A DNA stretch of 64,000 bases from Lentzea albidocapillata (lineage in GTDB: Bacteria; Actinomycetota; Actinomycetes; Mycobacteriales; Pseudonocardiaceae): the NCBI RefSeq assembly GCF_000719115.1, contig NZ_JOEA01000003.1, positions 62,001 through 126,000 of the forward strand, read 5' to 3'. Shown here one piece after another: positions 7,558 to 18,402 of this stretch (position 1 is the first letter of the stretch; each line of letters begins with the position of its first letter). The notes under the pieces are model-generated. The model searched no databases. It was not told the origin of the DNA and worked only from the letters and a program-made list of their open reading frames with translations. The position numbers were made by a program, and so were the translations under genes.

Positions 7558-8660
7558 CGTTTCCTCCAGTCCGTTGCGTTCAGCAGTGCTCGGGTCTGTG
7601 CGGCGATCTCGACGTCTTCTCGTGCCTCGACGACCCAGACGTCGACGGCAGAAGCGTCGCGGCTGATGCGGCTGTCCGTCGCGGCTTCGGTGTTGCGTCC
7701 GGTGTCGAGGTCGATGCCGAGGAACGCAAGGCCCACAGCGGTGTCCGCCCGCAATGCGGCGTCGTGCTCGCCCACTCCGCCGGTGAACACGAGCAGGTCG
7801 ATGCCGCCCAGTGACGCGGTCATGGCGGCGATGCCCTGTCGCAGCCGGTGCGTGCACACCTTGAGCGCCAGGAGAGCTCGTTCGTCTCCGTTCTCGGCGG
7901 CCTTGCGCACGTCGCGCAGGTCTCCGCCGACCTCGGACAGGCCGGCGAGTCCGGAGTGGTGTTCCAGACCGTCCTCGAGGTCGTCGAGCGCGAGACCGGC
8001 GCGCTGCAGCCACATCAGCAGGCCGGGATCGACGTCACCGCTGCGAGTGGCCATCACCAGGCCCGCCAACGGGGTGAAGCCCATCGTCGTGTCCAGGGAC
8101 TGTCCATTTGCGACGGCGGCGAGTGACGCACCGGAACCCAGGTGGCAGCTCACCACGCGAGCACCGGGCTTTGCTGCCAGTTCAGCGGCTCGGCGCGACG
8201 CATAGGCGTGTGACAGGCCGTGGAACCCGTACCTGCGCAGGTCCCACTTGCGCCGCCATGCGGCGGGAACGGCGTAGGTTGTGGCGGCTGCGGGCATCGT
8301 GGTGTGGAAGGCGGTGTCGAAGCACGCGACCTGGGGCACGTCGGGCAGCAGTTGCCTGGCTGCGTCGATGCCGGCGAGCGCGCGGGGCTGGTGCAGCGGA
8401 GCCAGCCCGGTGAGCGCCTCGATCTGGGCGCGCGTGTCGTCGTCGATCGCAGTGGCGCTGGTGAACGCGGAGCCGCCGTGTACGACGCGATGCCCGACGG
8501 CGTCCACGGACGGGGCGCCGCTTAGGAAATCCTCCAGCGGGCCGGTTTCGTCGCCGCCCGACCAGCGTTCGAGGTGGGTCTCGGCGAGGACGGTGTCGTC
8601 CTCGCCGAGGACGCGGAGCTTGAGGCTGGAGGAGCCCGCGTTCACCACCAGGATGTTCAC
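7554..8660 (-). CDS. ackA: Acetate kinase
   Basis: 368 residues, slightly shorter than the usual 400. The phosphate-binding start [16 protein letters not shown], the motif VGHRVVHGG, the segment RYGFHGLSH and the C-terminal [12 protein letters not shown] are all present. It converts acetyl phosphate and ADP to acetate and ATP. The GTG at 8660 overlaps the phosphoketolase stop, and its own stop overlaps the start of the usp remnant, so translation is coupled along the operon. With phosphoketolase it forms a short route that makes ATP from sugar phosphates without oxygen, which suits the neighbouring dormancy genes. Confidence 0.97.
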   Translation of the reverse strand: MNILVVNAGSSSLKLRVLGEDDTVLAETHLERWSGGDETGPLEDFLSGAPSVDAVGHRVVHGGSAFTSATAIDDDTRAQIEALTGLAPLHQPRALAGIDAARQLLPDVPQVACFDTAFHTTMPAAATTYAVPAAWRRKWDLRRYGFHGLSHAYASRRAAELAAKPGARVVSCHLGSGASLAAVANGQSLDTTMGFTPLAGLVMATRSGDVDPGLLMWLQRAGLALDDLEDGLEHHSGLAGLSEVGGDLRDVRKAAENGDERALLALKVCTHRLRQGIAAMTASLGGIDLLVFTGGVGEHDAALRADTAVGLAFLGIDLDTGRNTEAATDSRISRDASAVDVWVVEAREDVEIAAQTRALLNATDWRKR

Positions 8661-10987
8661 TGCCAGGTCCAGTCGCGGATCTCGGGCATGTCCTCGCCGT
8701 GCTCGCGGATCCAGTTGTAGTGGCGGGTTCGCTGGTCCTGCATGTGCTGGCGGAGTCGGGCGGCCTTGGGACCGAGTCCGGGCACACGGTCGACGACGTC
8801 GATCACCAGCCGGTAGCGGTCCATGTCGTTGAGCACCAGCATGTCGAACGGCGTAGTGGTGGTGCCTTCCTCCTTGTAGCCGCGGACGTGGAGGTTGTGG
8901 TGGTTGGTGCGGCGGTAGGTCAGGCGGTGGATCAGCCACGGATAGCCGTGGTAGGCGAAGATCACCGGCTTGTCGGTGGTGAACAGCGCGTCGAACTCTC
9001 GGTCGGGCATGCCGTGCGGGTGTTCGGTGTCGGGCTGCAACCGCATCAAGTCCACCACGTTGACCACGCGAACCCGCAACGACGGCAGGTGCTCACGTAG
9101 CAACGACGTCGCGGCCAGCACCTCGACCGTGGGCGCGTCCCCGGCACACGCCAGCACGACGTCCGGTTCCTCGATGCCGTCGTCGTTGCTCGCCCAATCC
9201 CAGATTCCAGCGCCGCGGGTGCAGTGCAGGATCGCCTCGTCGACGTCGAGCCAGTCCGGTGTCTCGTTCTTGCCCGCCACGATGACGTTGACGTAGTCCT
9301 TGCTGCGCAGGCAGTGATCCGCGACCGACAGCAGGGTGTTGGTGTCCGGTGGCAGGTAGACGCGGACCACTTCGGCCTTTTTGTTCATCACGTGGTCGAT
9401 GAAGCCGGGGTCTTGGTGCGAGAAGCCGTTGTGGTCCTGCTGCCAGACGTGCGAGCTGAGCAGGTAGTTCAGCGACGCGACGGGCCGGCGCCACTCCAGC
9501 TTCTTGTGCGTCTTGAGCCACTTCGCGTGCTGGTTGAACATCGAGTCGACGATGTGGATGAACGCCTCGTAGCAGTTGAACAACCCGTGCCTGCCGGTCA
9601 GCAGATAGCCCTCCAGCATGCCCTGGCACAGGTGTTCGGACAGCACCTCCACGACGCGGCCGTCGTGGACCAGGTGCTCGTCGACCGGCGACGTCTCGGC
9701 CTGCCACTGCTTCCCGGTGACTTCGTACACGGCGTCGAGGCGGTTGGACGCCGTCTCGTCGGGTCCGAAGATCCGGAAGCTGCGGGCGTCGGCGTTGAGC
9801 GTGACGATGTCGCGCAGCATCCTGCCGAGCACCCTGGTCGGCTCGGAGTGCGTGGTGCCGTGCTTGATGACTTCCGCGGCGTGCGCGCGGATGCCGGGCA
9901 TCTTCAACTCCCGCAACAGCAATCCGCCGTTGGCGTGGGGAGTGGCGCCCATGCGGCGCGTACCGTCCGGCACCAATGCGGCGAGCTCCGGCCGCGGCGC
10001 CCCGTCGTCGTCGAAGAGTTCGGCCGGCTGATAGCTGCGCAGCCACGTTTCCAGCTGACGCAGGTGGTCCGGGTTGTCCCGCACACCCGCCAGCGGCACC
10101 TGGTGCGCACGCCAGGTGTTCTCGACCGGCACACCATCCACTTCGGACGGGCCGGTCCAGCCCTTCGGACTGCGCAGCACGATCATCGGCCAGCGCGGAC
10201 GTTCCTCCGCGCCCTTGATGTGGTGGATCTCGTCGACGACCTGGTCGAGAACTTCGGCCATCCGGGCGTGCATCGCCTTCGGTTCGTCACCTTCGACGTA
10301 GAACGGCGAGTGGCCGTAACCACGCAGCAGCGCGTCCAGCTCGTCGTGCGGGATGCGCGCGAGCAGGCTCGGGTTGGCGATCTTGTAGCCGTTGAGGTGC
10401 AGGATCGGCAGCACAGCGCCGTCCCGCTGGGGGTTGAGGAACTTGCCTGCGTGCCAGCTGGTCGCAAGCGGCCCGGTCTCCGCCTCGCCGTCACCGATCA
10501 CACAGGCCACGATCAGGTCCGGGTTGTCGAACGCCGCGCCGAACGCGTGCGCCAGCGAGTACCCCAGCTCACCACCCTCGTGGATCGAACCGGGCACCTC
10601 CGGCGCGACGTGGCTCGGCACGCCGCCGGGGAAGGAGAACTGGCGGAACAGCCGGCGCATGCCATCGGCGTCGCGTGGCACGTCCGGGTAGGTCTCGCTG
10701 TAGGTGCCTTCGAGCCAGGTGTTGGCCAGCAGCGCGGGGCCTCCGTGACCGGGGCCCGTCACGAACAGCACGTCCAGGTCGCGGTCGCGGATCACCCGGT
10801 TCAGGTGCGCGTAGATGAAGTTCAGGCCCGGTGTTGTGCCCCAGTGGCCGAGCAGCCGAGGCTTGATGTGCTCTGGCGTCAGCGGTTCGGTCAGCAGGGG
10901 GTTGTCCATCAGGTAGATCTGGCCCGCCGACAGGTAGTTGGCGGCTCGCCAGTACGCGTCGACCAGCGACAGATCGGCGTTCGGCAT
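8657..10987 (-). CDS. xfp: Xylulose-5-phosphate/fructose-6-phosphate phosphoketolase
   Basis: 776 residues, the normal family length. Thiamine-diphosphate enzyme signatures are visible: [20 protein letters not shown] near residue 80, [15 protein letters not shown] near 167, and [20 protein letters not shown] near the C-terminus. It splits xylulose-5-phosphate or fructose-6-phosphate with phosphate to acetyl phosphate, the substrate of the coupled acetate kinase. The ATG at 10987 has GAGGAGC six bases upstream. The 214 bases upstream hold a possible DosR-like palindrome (11072-11084). Confidence 0.97.
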   Translation of the reverse strand: MPNADLSLVDAYWRAANYLSAGQIYLMDNPLLTEPLTPEHIKPRLLGHWGTTPGLNFIYAHLNRVIRDRDLDVLFVTGPGHGGPALLANTWLEGTYSETYPDVPRDADGMRRLFRQFSFPGGVPSHVAPEVPGSIHEGGELGYSLAHAFGAAFDNPDLIVACVIGDGEAETGPLATSWHAGKFLNPQRDGAVLPILHLNGYKIANPSLLARIPHDELDALLRGYGHSPFYVEGDEPKAMHARMAEVLDQVVDEIHHIKGAEERPRWPMIVLRSPKGWTGPSEVDGVPVENTWRAHQVPLAGVRDNPDHLRQLETWLRSYQPAELFDDDGAPRPELAALVPDGTRRMGATPHANGGLLLRELKMPGIRAHAAEVIKHGTTHSEPTRVLGRMLRDIVTLNADARSFRIFGPDETASNRLDAVYEVTGKQWQAETSPVDEHLVHDGRVVEVLSEHLCQGMLEGYLLTGRHGLFNCYEAFIHIVDSMFNQHAKWLKTHKKLEWRRPVASLNYLLSSHVWQQDHNGFSHQDPGFIDHVMNKKAEVVRVYLPPDTNTLLSVADHCLRSKDYVNVIVAGKNETPDWLDVDEAILHCTRGAGIWDWASNDDGIEEPDVVLACAGDAPTVEVLAATSLLREHLPSLRVRVVNVVDLMRLQPDTEHPHGMPDREFDALFTTDKPVIFAYHGYPWLIHRLTYRRTNHHNLHVRGYKEEGTTTTPFDMLVLNDMDRYRLVIDVVDRVPGLGPKAARLRQHMQDQRTRHYNWIREHGEDMPEIRDWTWQ

Positions 10988-11071
10988 CTCGCGCTCCTCA
11001 CTCGGGTCTGTTGCCTTTCACGCTGCCGTCCGGATCGATCACGGAACAGGGCGCGTGGTCCGCGCCGGCAA

Positions 11072-11084
11072 GGACCGAGGTCCC
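11072..11084. promoter_or_regulatory. DosR-like palindrome upstream of xfp
   Basis: GGACC-GA-GGTCC(C) is a perfect palindrome 85-97 bases upstream of the xfp ATG. On the xfp strand it reads GGGACCTCGGTCC, which shares the GGGAC and GTCC half-sites of the mycobacterial Dos box but lacks its flanking TT and AA. Gene context supports the idea; the match itself is partial. Confidence 0.35.
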
Positions 11085-11201
11085 GTCGGCACCGGCACTT
11101 CAGGCCCTGGCTTCCCAAGAGGCCCACGTCTGCGGTGGCGGGATGGCCCGACTCCGGCAACCGGGTACCCCAACGGCACTCTCGTACGCCTTCGAACAGA
11201 C

Positions 11202-11539
11202 TCAGTCGGGGGTGTTTCCTCCGGAGACGAGGATCCGCACCAGCACCACGAGCTGGACCAGCAGTGCGATGGACACGACGACGATGATCGAGACGAGTGA
11301 CAGGCGCACGATGGTGACCCAGTCGGTGGTCGGGTCCGTGAAGGCGAAGGGGAACACCTGGGCCGTCCGGATCAGTGCCACCAGCCCCGCGGCCGTGCTG
11401 ATCACGTCACCCACCGCGGTGAACGGGAGCCGAGGTCGAACCAGGCAGAGCAGGTTGACGACGAGTGCGACGGCCAGCGCGCCGGCGAGGTAGCTGCCGC
11501 GACGCGCCGTTGTGCGAGACCTCGTTCGTGCCGTGCTGG

Positions 11540-11543
<4 letters not shown>
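11202..11543 (-). CDS. Small membrane protein, three helices
   Basis: 113 residues. After a basic start (RTRSRTTARRG) there are three hydrophobic segments at about 18-37, 43-60 and 80-106. No family is recognised. The GTG start at 11543 overlaps the stop of the gene before it and is preceded by a perfect AGGAGGT, so translation is strong and coupled. It lies in the dormancy-type cluster, between the GAF sensor remnant and phosphoketolase. A role as a membrane partner of the upstream protein is possible but not shown. Confidence 0.72.
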
Positions 11544-13648
<2,105 letters not shown>

Positions 13649-13754
13649 TGGTGCGCGGTCAGCCTGTCCCAGTCGTCCTGTGCTCGCCTGAGGCTGGGAC
13701 GGGTGTGCGGGACGGCTAAGATCTGGCATCTACCTGTGCAGGAAGCTCGATCGA

Positions 13755-13793
13755 CGAGAGTGGGACGGGGTGAGTCACCCCGTCCCACTCTCG
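13755..13793. terminator. 19-bp perfect hairpin with T-rich tail
   Basis: CGAGAGTGGGACGGGGTGA at 13755-13773 and its exact complement at 13775-13793 are separated by one base, and CGTTTCT follows. It sits in the gap between the recombinase remnant and the convergent gene at 13893, so it can end transcription from either side. Apart from this hairpin I see no gene in the 244 bases from 13649 to 13892. Confidence 0.75.
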
Positions 13794-13892
13794 CGTTTCT
13801 GGCCTCGAAACCGCCCCGTCTGAGGTCATCTCGCACGGGACAGGACACGTTTGGCGGCGAGCTGACGTGAGTGACGGCGACGACTTAGGCCG

Positions 13893-14702
13893 TCAGGGTT
13901 GCCGTGGTGGTTTCCACTTCGCCCGTCGGGCGGCCTGCTCGCGCTGTTTAAATGCGGCGGAGAGCTGGAGTTCCGGGCGTACGCCAAGTGTTTTGGCGAA
14001 AGTGCGCAGCTCGGCCCTGTTGGGGTGCTCGCGGTCGAGCATGTCGACGGCGCGTGCTGCCCAAACAACAGATATGCAGGTCACGTGTAGCCACGGTAGT
14101 GAATCTTCCTTATTGAAGTTCGTGGGGTACGTGAATCCGAGGAGCGGATCGTCCTTTATGTACTGGTCCACAACCCTGTATCCGGGATGTGTGTACGACG
14201 ACATTATTCGATAAATCGCGTACGCTTCGGTTCCTCCTGGTTGGAGGTCGTCGCATAGTTGGGAGAAGTTTCGCGCAGACTGATCGGTGAAGGACTTGCC
14301 TCTTGCGGGCGTACCCAATTGGCGAGAGTCTTCGCTGTCTGCGGCTCCTTTCCAGCCAGTCTCCAGGATTGTCTTTATCGTTGCATTGTGCTGACGGCTC
14401 GACTCGTTGATGAATCCCGAAACGGCAGGTTGATACTGTGCAATCCACTGGGCGGTCAGTGCGAATTGAAACGCTTCGCGGGTCAGGGGTACCGATTCGA
14501 GGTACATCTCTAGATCGCGAAGTGCCAGCACGCTGCGTGCAAGCCTGTGGGTGTGAGCTGCGAGCGCGAACGTGCCTAGCGCTTGAGGCGTGCTCACGCC
14601 CTTTCGGCCACTGAACCCTTGATCGTTCTCCTCCCATCGGTCGAGGAGAAGTTTGAGGATGCGCTCCCACTCTGTGCCCGGAAGATCTGCGACGGAGGAC
14701 AT
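13893..14702 (-). CDS. DUF5677-like hypothetical protein (element cargo)
   Basis: 269 residues, mostly helical, without signal peptide or membrane helix. The pattern VPLTREAFQFALTAQW near residue 75 and YRIMSSYTHPGYRVVDQYI near 165 recalls DUF5677/HEPN-like helical proteins of mobile elements and defence islands, where a short polar motif is the active site; this resemblance is from memory and uncertain. The C-terminus is basic (RRAKWKPPRQP). It is the leftmost gene of the element, divergent from the XRE gene at 14870 across a 167-base region. Base composition is lower in GC than chromosomal neighbours. Confidence 0.6.
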   Translation of the reverse strand: MSSVADLPGTEWERILKLLLDRWEENDQGFSGRKGVSTPQALGTFALAAHTHRLARSVLALRDLEMYLESVPLTREAFQFALTAQWIAQYQPAVSGFINESSRQHNATIKTILETGWKGAADSEDSRQLGTPARGKSFTDQSARNFSQLCDDLQPGGTEAYAIYRIMSSYTHPGYRVVDQYIKDDPLLGFTYPTNFNKEDSLPWLHVTCISVVWAARAVDMLDREHPNRAELRTFAKTLGVRPELQLSAAFKQREQAARRAKWKPPRQP

Positions 14703-14833
14703 GTCAATATATCGGTGTCGTCCGCATATTGTTACGCTCGGTCACGGCGTCGGCATGAGCGACTCGGCTGATGTTATGGCCCTAGATTTGCTCGATGGTG
14801 TCACCGTTGGATGGGATGGCATGCCGATGACCC

Positions 14834-14869
14834 TTGACGGGCATAGCCAGTACTGCCGATACTGGTTAT
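14834..14869 (+). promoter_or_regulatory. Promoter and operator of the leaderless XRE gene
   Basis: TTGACG at 14834-14839 and GATACT at 14858-14863 form a promoter with an 18-base spacer. The inverted repeat CCAGTA-N7-TACTGG at 14847-14865 overlaps the -10 element. Transcription would begin at about the GTG at 14870, which suggests an autoregulated leaderless gene. Confidence 0.6.
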
Positions 14870-15178
14870 GTGACCCGGACTCTTGGCGAGTTGATCCGCC
14901 ATCGTCGTCTCGAACTCCGCCTGACACAGGAGCAGCTTGGGCGGCATGTAGGCAAGTCGCAGGTTGCTGTCTCGGAGTGGGAGCGCAATGTCGTGCTGCC
15001 GAGCGACATGCGCCGACTAGCGGATGCGCTTGACCTGCCTCATGAGGACCTCGTCATGGCGGCCGCCGCGAATTTCATGACCGAAGATCCTTTTGAGCAG
15101 GCTATCTGGCAAGCGGAGCGCTTGACTATGAAGCAGCGCGAAGCATTGTTGATCATCTATCAAGGCATGGTTAGCTAA
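14870..15178 (+). CDS. XRE-family transcriptional regulator
   Basis: 102 residues from the GTG at 14870. The HTH occupies about residues 3-60 (LGELIRHRRLELRLTQEQLG, then VGKSQVAVSEWERN). The C-terminal 40 residues are helical and end LLIIYQGMVS. I chose the GTG because a good promoter and palindrome lie just upstream; an earlier in-frame TTG falls inside that promoter. A non-overlapping gene of unknown function follows 146 bases downstream on the same strand. The protein probably represses its own promoter and perhaps the neighbouring cargo genes. Confidence 0.8.
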   Translation: MTRTLGELIRHRRLELRLTQEQLGRHVGKSQVAVSEWERNVVLPSDMRRLADALDLPHEDLVMAAAANFMTEDPFEQAIWQAERLTMKQREALLIIYQGMVS

Positions 15179-15324
15179 AGCTGACCTTAGTCGTGGCCAA
15201 TCTAAAGCGTTCATAGCCGTGGATCGCTTGCCCGGTGGGCTGTGTTAATGACCCCTGGCTGCGTGTAGTGTTGCGAAGCTCTCTGAAAAGCCTTGCATCT
15301 CCTATTTGAATTGGGTCAGTAGTG

Positions 15325-16428
15325 ATGAGTGTGCGTACCTATAGCCTTGGAATCGCCTGCTTCCATTTTAGTCCGAAGGAGGATATTGCGCCGTCGAAGT
15401 GGGGTGAGGCGATCAAGTCAGGGTTGGAGTCGGTTGCGTCGGTTAGGGATGTCGAGATCACGGATCTGGGCCACTTTGTCAGTAGATATGATCCCATCCT
15501 TGAGTGGGGCGAGGAAGAGTTCAGGGGGGCTGACTCCTACGACTTTGAGTTGCATCCACAAGCTGGAATGATTGCGTTTACGGTAGCTATCCAAGAGCGC
15601 GACCAGGAGAAGTTGAATCTTTTTGGACGGAGAGTCGTTTCGCCCGACGAAACTTTTCGGGTAATAACGATGTATGGTACCTCTGGACCGGCTACTGTGG
15701 TGCAGTTTGATGGAGGGACCGACTCCCGACTCTTGGGCGCTCAAGGAGTTTTTGTAGTTCGCGAGTTTCTTCAGCGTGAGTTCAAACGCGCGGAGGTCGA
15801 AATAGATTTCCTTGTTGTTGGCCCCAGTCCCTTTCATGCTGATGTCAGCGTGCATGAAGAGGAAGGATTGGAGCTGGCGGGGAGTCCCTTTTCAGTGATT
15901 CGTGAGCGTACGCGTGGGTACGACATCATCGAAGTCCAATGTCCGACCCAAGCTACGATGGACCTCTACAGAGATCTATTTGCTGAACTTCAGTTCTTTT
16001 ATGAGTGTGTGCGCGAACGTGGGCGCAACGCGACTCGGGCCCAATCTGTTTCTCGTATGGCTGATGCCCTTGTTGAGCTGTATCGCGTTCCAGGTGCGAA
16101 GGGCTTTTTGAAGCGTCTATGGTGGTCTAGAAGTCAGGCGAGAGAGCTGCTCATCGGTGTGATCCAGGCGAAGCTTGGTGAAGCGCGCTCGACAGCGTCT
16201 ATGCAGCAAGAATTTCAAAGGCTCAAAGAATCAATGAGTGTGACCATTTTTGATCATGAGGTATCTGAAGAGGTCGCGTCGGATGAAAGTGAGCAGCTTA
16301 AAGCCGCGGAAGAAGTTGCCAAGCTTCTTGAAGGTGGAGCTAAGAAGGAGTTCGAGATATTCGTTCTGTCAACTTCAACGCTCCTTGGTGCCGCAGCAGG
16401 TGCTGTGGCTGCGGTGCTGGCAAAATGA
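15325..16428 (+). CDS. Unknown low-GC protein with C-terminal membrane anchor
   Basis: 367 residues, not recognised. The N-terminal two thirds are mixed alpha/beta and acidic (for example LEWGEEEFRGADSYDFEL). The middle has FKRAEVEIDFLVVGPSPFHA, and a helical region from about 215 to 340 ends in a charged coiled coil (VSEEVASDESEQLKAAEEVA). The last 22 residues are a hydrophobic tail anchor (LSTSTLLGAAAGAVAAVLA). GC content is visibly below the flanks, which indicates recent transfer. The ATG at 15325 is preferred over a GTG one codon upstream; no clear ribosome site is seen. With the XRE gene upstream it forms a cargo pair of the kind seen for defence modules. Confidence 0.72.
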   Translation: MSVRTYSLGIACFHFSPKEDIAPSKWGEAIKSGLESVASVRDVEITDLGHFVSRYDPILEWGEEEFRGADSYDFELHPQAGMIAFTVAIQERDQEKLNLFGRRVVSPDETFRVITMYGTSGPATVVQFDGGTDSRLLGAQGVFVVREFLQREFKRAEVEIDFLVVGPSPFHADVSVHEEEGLELAGSPFSVIRERTRGYDIIEVQCPTQATMDLYRDLFAELQFFYECVRERGRNATRAQSVSRMADALVELYRVPGAKGFLKRLWWSRSQARELLIGVIQAKLGEARSTASMQQEFQRLKESMSVTIFDHEVSEEVASDESEQLKAAEEVAKLLEGGAKKEFEIFVLSTSTLLGAAAGAVAAVLAK

Positions 16429-16704
16429 CAGGACGATTCGACGCGGACAGGGTCATAGCGTCACGGGTCAATCGCAGTTGCAGTCGGTAACTAGGATGGC
16501 TGAGTAAACGGGCGGTGCGGAGTCGGCGCGTCGGCAGGGTCAAGCGTGTAGGTCCGATGGGGAAGCTATCGCGTGCGGCCGGAGTGGGAGTCAATGTCGT
16601 CCCGCAGGATCTAGTGAATGGAGGAGTCTTGGTGTCGCAGTACGGGCTTGGGCTCCTTCATTAATCGACGTTGTGACTAATGTACGGCGGCGATCGTATA
16701 GTGC

Positions 16705-17298
16705 TCAAAGCGCGGCAGCCGCCCGCCAGTCGATCTGTGCACGGGCGTACTTCTCGGCGGCAGAGTTCAGCTGAAATAAGTACCTTGGTATTCCCGGATC
16801 TCTCCCGTCAGGCAACTTGCGCAGGACATAACCGGCCTCGTAGAGCTGCATGACGTGCTTTCGAACCGTTGTCTCGTTGCCGCCAGGAATCTTGTTCGTC
16901 AGCTCGCGCACGGTGAACGATGTTGCCGGTGCGCCACATAGGATACTTAGAATTGCGTGGTACCGATCGTTGATGTGCAACGGAGTCACGGCTGGTTGCT
17001 CATCACGTTGGTTCTCTTTGAGAAACTCGCGAACAGCGTCCTTCGCCGCCGGTTCGAGGCGCCAACGGTCGTTACTCTGAGGGTGATCCCTGGCCACGAA
17101 CTCAACTGCGCCGATCCGTCGAAGTGCTCGCAGCGCATACGCGATGGATCCTGGGTTTCGAGACGGCCCGCCCCTTGCGGCTTCTGCGGCGATCAAGGAG
17201 TCTGGCGCCACCTCTTGGAGTCGGTGCAGGATGTACCGCTTGAGGGCGAGTCCTTGAGGGTTCAGGCCGTATAGGGCGGAAAGAACTCGGTAATTCAT
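16705..17298 (-). CDS. Winged-helix protein coupled to a DUF5753 regulator
   Basis: 197 residues. Two winged-helix-like units are visible: residues about 20-75 (LQEVAPDSLIAAEAA, then ALRALRRIGAVEFVARD) and about 110-175 (FTVRELTNKIPGGNETTVRKHVMQLYEAGYV). The ATG at 17298 directly abuts the stop of the upstream gene, so expression is coupled. It is likely DNA-binding, perhaps a partner of the DUF5753 regulator. The 276 bases from 16429 to 16704, between this gene and 15325, hold nothing I can name. Confidence 0.75.
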   Translation of the reverse strand: MNYRVLSALYGLNPQGLALKRYILHRLQEVAPDSLIAAEAARGGPSRNPGSIAYALRALRRIGAVEFVARDHPQSNDRWRLEPAAKDAVREFLKENQRDEQPAVTPLHINDRYHAILSILCGAPATSFTVRELTNKIPGGNETTVRKHVMQLYEAGYVLRKLPDGRDPGIPRYLFQLNSAAEKYARAQIDWRAAAAL

Positions 17299-18201
17299 CT
17301 AGGACGCCCTTACCCTGGCTCGGTCGGACGGATCGAACGTCAGCGAACTCGCTATCTCGGCTATCAACTCGACGGACTGGGATGGGTCGAGAGCGGTTCG
17401 TTGCAGCGCTTTAAAACCCTGCTGTATCAACCGGCACACAGTCGGATCTTCGACGTACTGGCAGTTGCTTGCGTCCTCTACGTACACGACGTCGTTGTGT
17501 TGCCGGTGGGGGAAACCGAGGTGGACGTATGAACTTTCCTGCTGAGTATCGAGGTGGGACTCATGCGCGAGAACCTGGACCGTGAAGCGCTCAAGCTCCG
17601 AAAGTTGTACAAGCTGTACGAGTGCGGCGTTCGTGGTGTCTGGATCACCAGCGACACGCCGTAAGGCGTCCTTGGTGAGCAGTACTTCGACCGCGCGCTG
17701 ACTCTTCGGTGCGCTAAGGCGCTCTATCCAGCTTTCGTGCACCTCTGCTCGTCGTGCTGCATCGTCGGCGGCGTAGGTCGGGCGACCCATCTCCCGAGCC
17801 GCAAGACGGTACCCAGGTGTTTGGAGGCAGCGTGGGATGATGTCTGCGCCGAACACGCGGAGGGTCGCAGCTTCGAGGTAGACCTCGTCGACATCCTCGG
17901 CTGCGTTGAGGGTGAGGCTGTTTGTGGGAGTGCTCGGAATGGCGCGCTTGGAGGATGGGGGTTCAGCGCGTCTCACCTCTTGCTTCCATACATCGTTGGG
18001 CACCCCGTACACGTGGCCCAGCACCATGATGTCCAGCGGGTCCAATGGCTGAACCGCATTCTCGATCATGCTGAGCTTGGCGCTTGAAAACCTGGCTTTC
18101 GCGCTGGCTTCCGCAAGGCTCAAGCCGAGGTTGTCCCGCCATCTGCGCAGAACTCGCCCAACGGACCGCTCTGCCATCGAGGCGCGAAAGTCGTTCTTCA
18201 C
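17299..18201 (-). CDS. HTH-DUF5753 family regulator
   Basis: 300 residues. An XRE-type HTH at about 12-70 (VGRVLRRWRDNLGLSLAEAS, SSAKLSMIENA) is followed by the DUF5753 domain (YLEAATLRVFGADIIPRCLQ, then RAEVHESWIERLSAP and later DVVYVEDASNCQYVED). The family is abundant in actinomycetes, often beside small DUF397 or ABC genes, and probably responds to ligands. Here the coupled downstream gene is a winged-helix protein. It is divergent from the Nudix-box gene at 18403 across about 200 bases that contain one copy of the element motif CTGAAATCA (18314-18322). Confidence 0.88.
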   Translation of the reverse strand: MKNDFRASMAERSVGRVLRRWRDNLGLSLAEASAKARFSSAKLSMIENAVQPLDPLDIMVLGHVYGVPNDVWKQEVRRAEPPSSKRAIPSTPTNSLTLNAAEDVDEVYLEAATLRVFGADIIPRCLQTPGYRLAAREMGRPTYAADDAARRAEVHESWIERLSAPKSQRAVEVLLTKDALRRVAGDPDTTNAALVQLVQLSELERFTVQVLAHESHLDTQQESSYVHLGFPHRQHNDVVYVEDASNCQYVEDPTVCRLIQQGFKALQRTALDPSQSVELIAEIASSLTFDPSDRARVRAS

Positions 18202-18402
18202 CGGTGGGCCTCAGATCCTTGGTGAGGTGGATGTCCGGCGGCGCTGAGGCGGACGGGAGGCGTCCACGCCGCCGGACGGCTCGGGGGACCGCCATGAGGC
18301 TGTCCGTGTCAAACTGAAATCAACGTCTCATCAGCACTTGGTCAGCGGAACGACCTGGCGGCGACATGAAGGCGACATGGGTGACTTGGGAGGTGGCGCG
18401 AC

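Noticed and set aside
9224..11287. Long plus-strand frame opposite phosphoketolase
   Set aside because: Phosphoketolase motifs, ribosome site and operon coupling lie on the other strand.
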